The position numbers were made by a program, and so were the translations under genes. The notes beneath the pieces were generated by a model. That model made no database searches. It had not been told where the DNA came from and saw nothing but the letters and a program-made list of their open reading frames with translations. 64,000 nucleotides of DNA from Neorhodopirellula pilleata (GTDB taxonomy: Bacteria > Planctomycetota > Planctomycetia > Pirellulales > Pirellulaceae). Every line of letters begins with the position of its first letter. Position 1 is the stretch's first letter. The stretch covers positions 1,395,086-1,459,085 of the forward strand of contig NZ_SJPM01000001.1 of assembly GCF_007859915.1 (NCBI RefSeq). Direction: 5' to 3'. This document shows, piece after piece, positions 62,559 through 64,000 of this stretch.

Positions 62559-63721
62559 AGTTTGCCGAACACGACGCAAATCGGTGTCGGGACCGTTTGG
62601 GTTTCGCGGATGAAGGTCAGCTCGCCGGACTCCGGTTCGATTTTGAAAACGGTCGCCGTGTTGCTATCACGCCCCGCCGCGATCAACCATTGGCCGGTCG
62701 GATCGATGTTGAAGTTTCGCGGCCATCCGCCACGAATCGGTTCAACTTCGATTCGTGTTAATATCCCATCGTCTCCAACGGCAAACACACTGATGCTGTC
62801 GTGACCCCGGTTTGCGGAGTACACGTACTTGCCGCTGGGATGAACGCGAATTTCAGACGCGCTGTTGAAGGTTTCCTTCGCTTTGGTTTTGTCCGACAAC
62901 GTTGCAATGGTTTGCCCCGCAGTCATGGTCCCCGATTCCGAATCGTAATCAAAAACCGTGATCGACAAGGCGAGTTCGTTGAGCACATAGATTCGCGAAC
63001 CGTCTGGGCTGAACTTCATGTGTCGAGGGCCGCCACCGGGTGGGCATTGGCCGAAACCATGATGCGTGATGGCGGGCGTCGATTGATCTAGTTTCCAAAT
63101 AACCACCTTGTCCATGCCGAGGTCGGGCACAAACGCAAATCGATCGTCCGGAGAAGTTCCGGTCCAGTGCGCGTGCGGTTGGTCTTGTCGGTTGCCGACA
63201 ACGCCCGACCCGGCCTGAGGCAGTAGTTCGGCGTGGGATCTCACCTCGACCCGCCGTGCAATTGCTCCGTCTTCGGCAAGCTCATAAAGGGTCGTCGAGC
63301 CACCACCGTACTGTGCCGACAACAAGACCTTGCCTGCATGATCGGTTGACAAATGAGCCGCGCCACCGTCACCAGTGTCGACAGAGTTGATCAATCGCAA
63401 AGTGGCTTTGCCGGCGGTGCCTTCGACTCGATAAGCGGAAACCTCGTTACCACCACTAGCGCTACCGGTCACGTAGAGCGTCTTACCGTCCGGATGCAGC
63501 GCGAGAAAACCGGGCGAATTGACTTCGGCGGCCAATGTAGGCTTGGTGAGCTTGCCGTTCTGGGTATTCAGCGCCGCGTGATAGATCCCGCGACTATCGC
63601 CACCGCGTGGGGTCGTAGTGCCAAACCAAACGTCCACGGTTTCCGCGAAGACGGTCGATGCCATCGTGGCCGACAGAAACGACATCAAGAATACAGATCG
63701 GGCAAAGAAAATCGGTGGCAT
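62555..63721 (-). CDS. Secreted 6-phosphogluconolactonase-like (lactonase) beta-propeller
   Basis: 388 aa from ATG 63721 (signal ARSVFLMSFLSATMASTVFA); a TTG at 63754 is in frame. The family pattern of the YbhE/Pgl lactonases is visible: GIYHAALNTQNGKL, SPGFLALHPDGKTLYVTG, QPHAHWTGTSPDDRFAFVPD then LGMDKV, GGGPRHMKFSPDGSRIYVLN. It has seven propeller blades. Cytoplasmic Pgl opens 6-phosphogluconolactone; a secreted version probably acts on another sugar lactone. The start of a small gene lies 46 bases upstream on the same strand. Confidence 0.82.
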   Translation of the reverse strand: MPPIFFARSVFLMSFLSATMASTVFAETVDVWFGTTTPRGGDSRGIYHAALNTQNGKLTKPTLAAEVNSPGFLALHPDGKTLYVTGSASGGNEVSAYRVEGTAGKATLRLINSVDTGDGGAAHLSTDHAGKVLLSAQYGGGSTTLYELAEDGAIARRVEVRSHAELLPQAGSGVVGNRQDQPHAHWTGTSPDDRFAFVPDLGMDKVVIWKLDQSTPAITHHGFGQCPPGGGPRHMKFSPDGSRIYVLNELALSITVFDYDSESGTMTAGQTIATLSDKTKAKETFNSASEIRVHPSGKYVYSANRGHDSISVFAVGDDGILTRIEVEPIRGGWPRNFNIDPTGQWLIAAGRDSNTATVFKIEPESGELTFIRETQTVPTPICVVFGKL

Positions 63722-63767
63722 GGTGATTTCGCGAGGGTTCGAAGTGGGGAACAACCAAGTCGCGATT

Positions 63768-63989
63768 CTAACCCAAGTCGGCCGCCGATTCGCTAACCAA
63801 AACTGCCATGAGATAACTCTTCAAGCTATTGACGACCTGACGCACACAGGGCGCGTACCCGGCGCTGCGGCGGTCTCGATTGCGGACCGGCGTCACAGTG
63901 ACGATAATTTGAGTCTGGCTGAACGAGTTGCCCTTAACCCCGCGCACCGCCTTGGTTTCGTTCAAGTGAATCTTGACGTCGAGAGTCAT
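63768..63989 (-). CDS. Small protein of unknown function near the window end
   Basis: 73 aa. MTLDVKIHLNETKAVRGVKG then NSFSQTQIIVTVTPVRN looks like alternating strands, and SLKSYLMAVLVSESAADLG like a helix. It reads as a genuine coding segment on the same strand as the lactonase, 46 bases away, but no family is recognised. The window ends soon after, so its upstream context is unseen. Confidence 0.4.
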   Translation of the reverse strand: MTLDVKIHLNETKAVRGVKGNSFSQTQIIVTVTPVRNRDRRSAGYAPCVRQVVNSLKSYLMAVLVSESAADLG

Positions 63990-64000
63990 GTGATGATCGG

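Noticed and set aside
1..64000. tRNA, rRNA or riboswitch genes
   Set aside because: Gene-free stretches were read for cloverleaf-like and known aptamer words; only palindromic repeats were found. A covariance-model search would be decisive.

Overview
The window looks like chromosomal DNA of a planctomycete of the Pirellulaceae/Rhodopirellula type. The evidence is the gene content: three secreted sulfatases, a PhoD-like phosphatase fused to two DUF1080 domains, a DUF1559 protein with a prepilin-type N-terminus, a planctomycete-type cytochrome-like CxxCH domain, a Tat-exported Gfo/Idh/MocA oxidoreductase, a Ser/Thr kinase, and the short lysine-rich 'small basic protein' shared by Planctomycetes, Verrucomicrobia and Chlamydiae. 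Genes are mostly short operons or singletons on both strands. Many convergent pairs sit with their stop codons almost touching, and the gene-free stretches are filled with palindromic repeats. No rRNA, tRNA, CRISPR array, transposase or phage gene was recognised. All family assignments come from reading sequences by eye; no database search was run.

Layout: 0-8 kb holds fatty-acid genes (fabZ-fabI-like) and a minus-strand operon metG - glycosyltransferase - Ski2-like helicase. 8-11.3 kb is repeat-rich, with a DUF1559 pseudopilin-like gene and a GrpB-family gene. 11.3-13 kb is purE-purK, which converges on an ABC-F gene (uup) and an ABC-2 type ATPase; telomere-like hexamer arrays in inverted orientation lie between them. 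16-28 kb is a secreted-hydrolase region (PhoD/DUF1080 fusion and three sulfatases) with the small basic protein, a desaturase-SDR pair and folA. 28-38 kb holds DUF4058, an acyltransferase, a PQQ-type propeller, a glycine-rich LTxxQ protein, an outer-membrane-like protein, an HTH-EIIA fusion and an FHA protein. 38-47 kb holds an LpxH-like phosphoesterase, a FlgL-like protein, an antiporter with CBS domains and a Ser/Thr kinase. 47-50.5 kb is a compact three-gene operon of unknown function plus another unknown gene. 50.7-64 kb holds an SDR, a cytochrome-like protein, a large MscS channel, a TPR lipoprotein, a HEAT-repeat protein, a Gfo/Idh/MocA enzyme and a lactonase.

The most notable structure is non-coding. 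Three copies of one imperfect palindrome, each exactly 117 bp between the same termini (8205-8321, 43512-43628, 58250-58366), are flanked by 5-bp direct repeats (CTGAG/GTGAG, TGACG/TGACG, GCTAG/GCTAG). This is the mark of transposition. Two of them sit inside degenerate older copies of the same family and the third inside an unrelated palindrome. A 161-bp relative (19957-20117) has near-identical flanks, and a half copy precedes the desaturase. I read this as a MITE-like element moved in trans by an enzyme not in the window. Several other palindrome families are present, and one has apparently become part of the glycosyltransferase reading frame.

Protein-level oddities include an SDR lacking three catalytic residues, a sulfatase lacking the arginine of its CxPxR motif, a DNA-binding domain fused to a PTS EIIA domain, and the unassigned operon at 47.7-50.4 kb.
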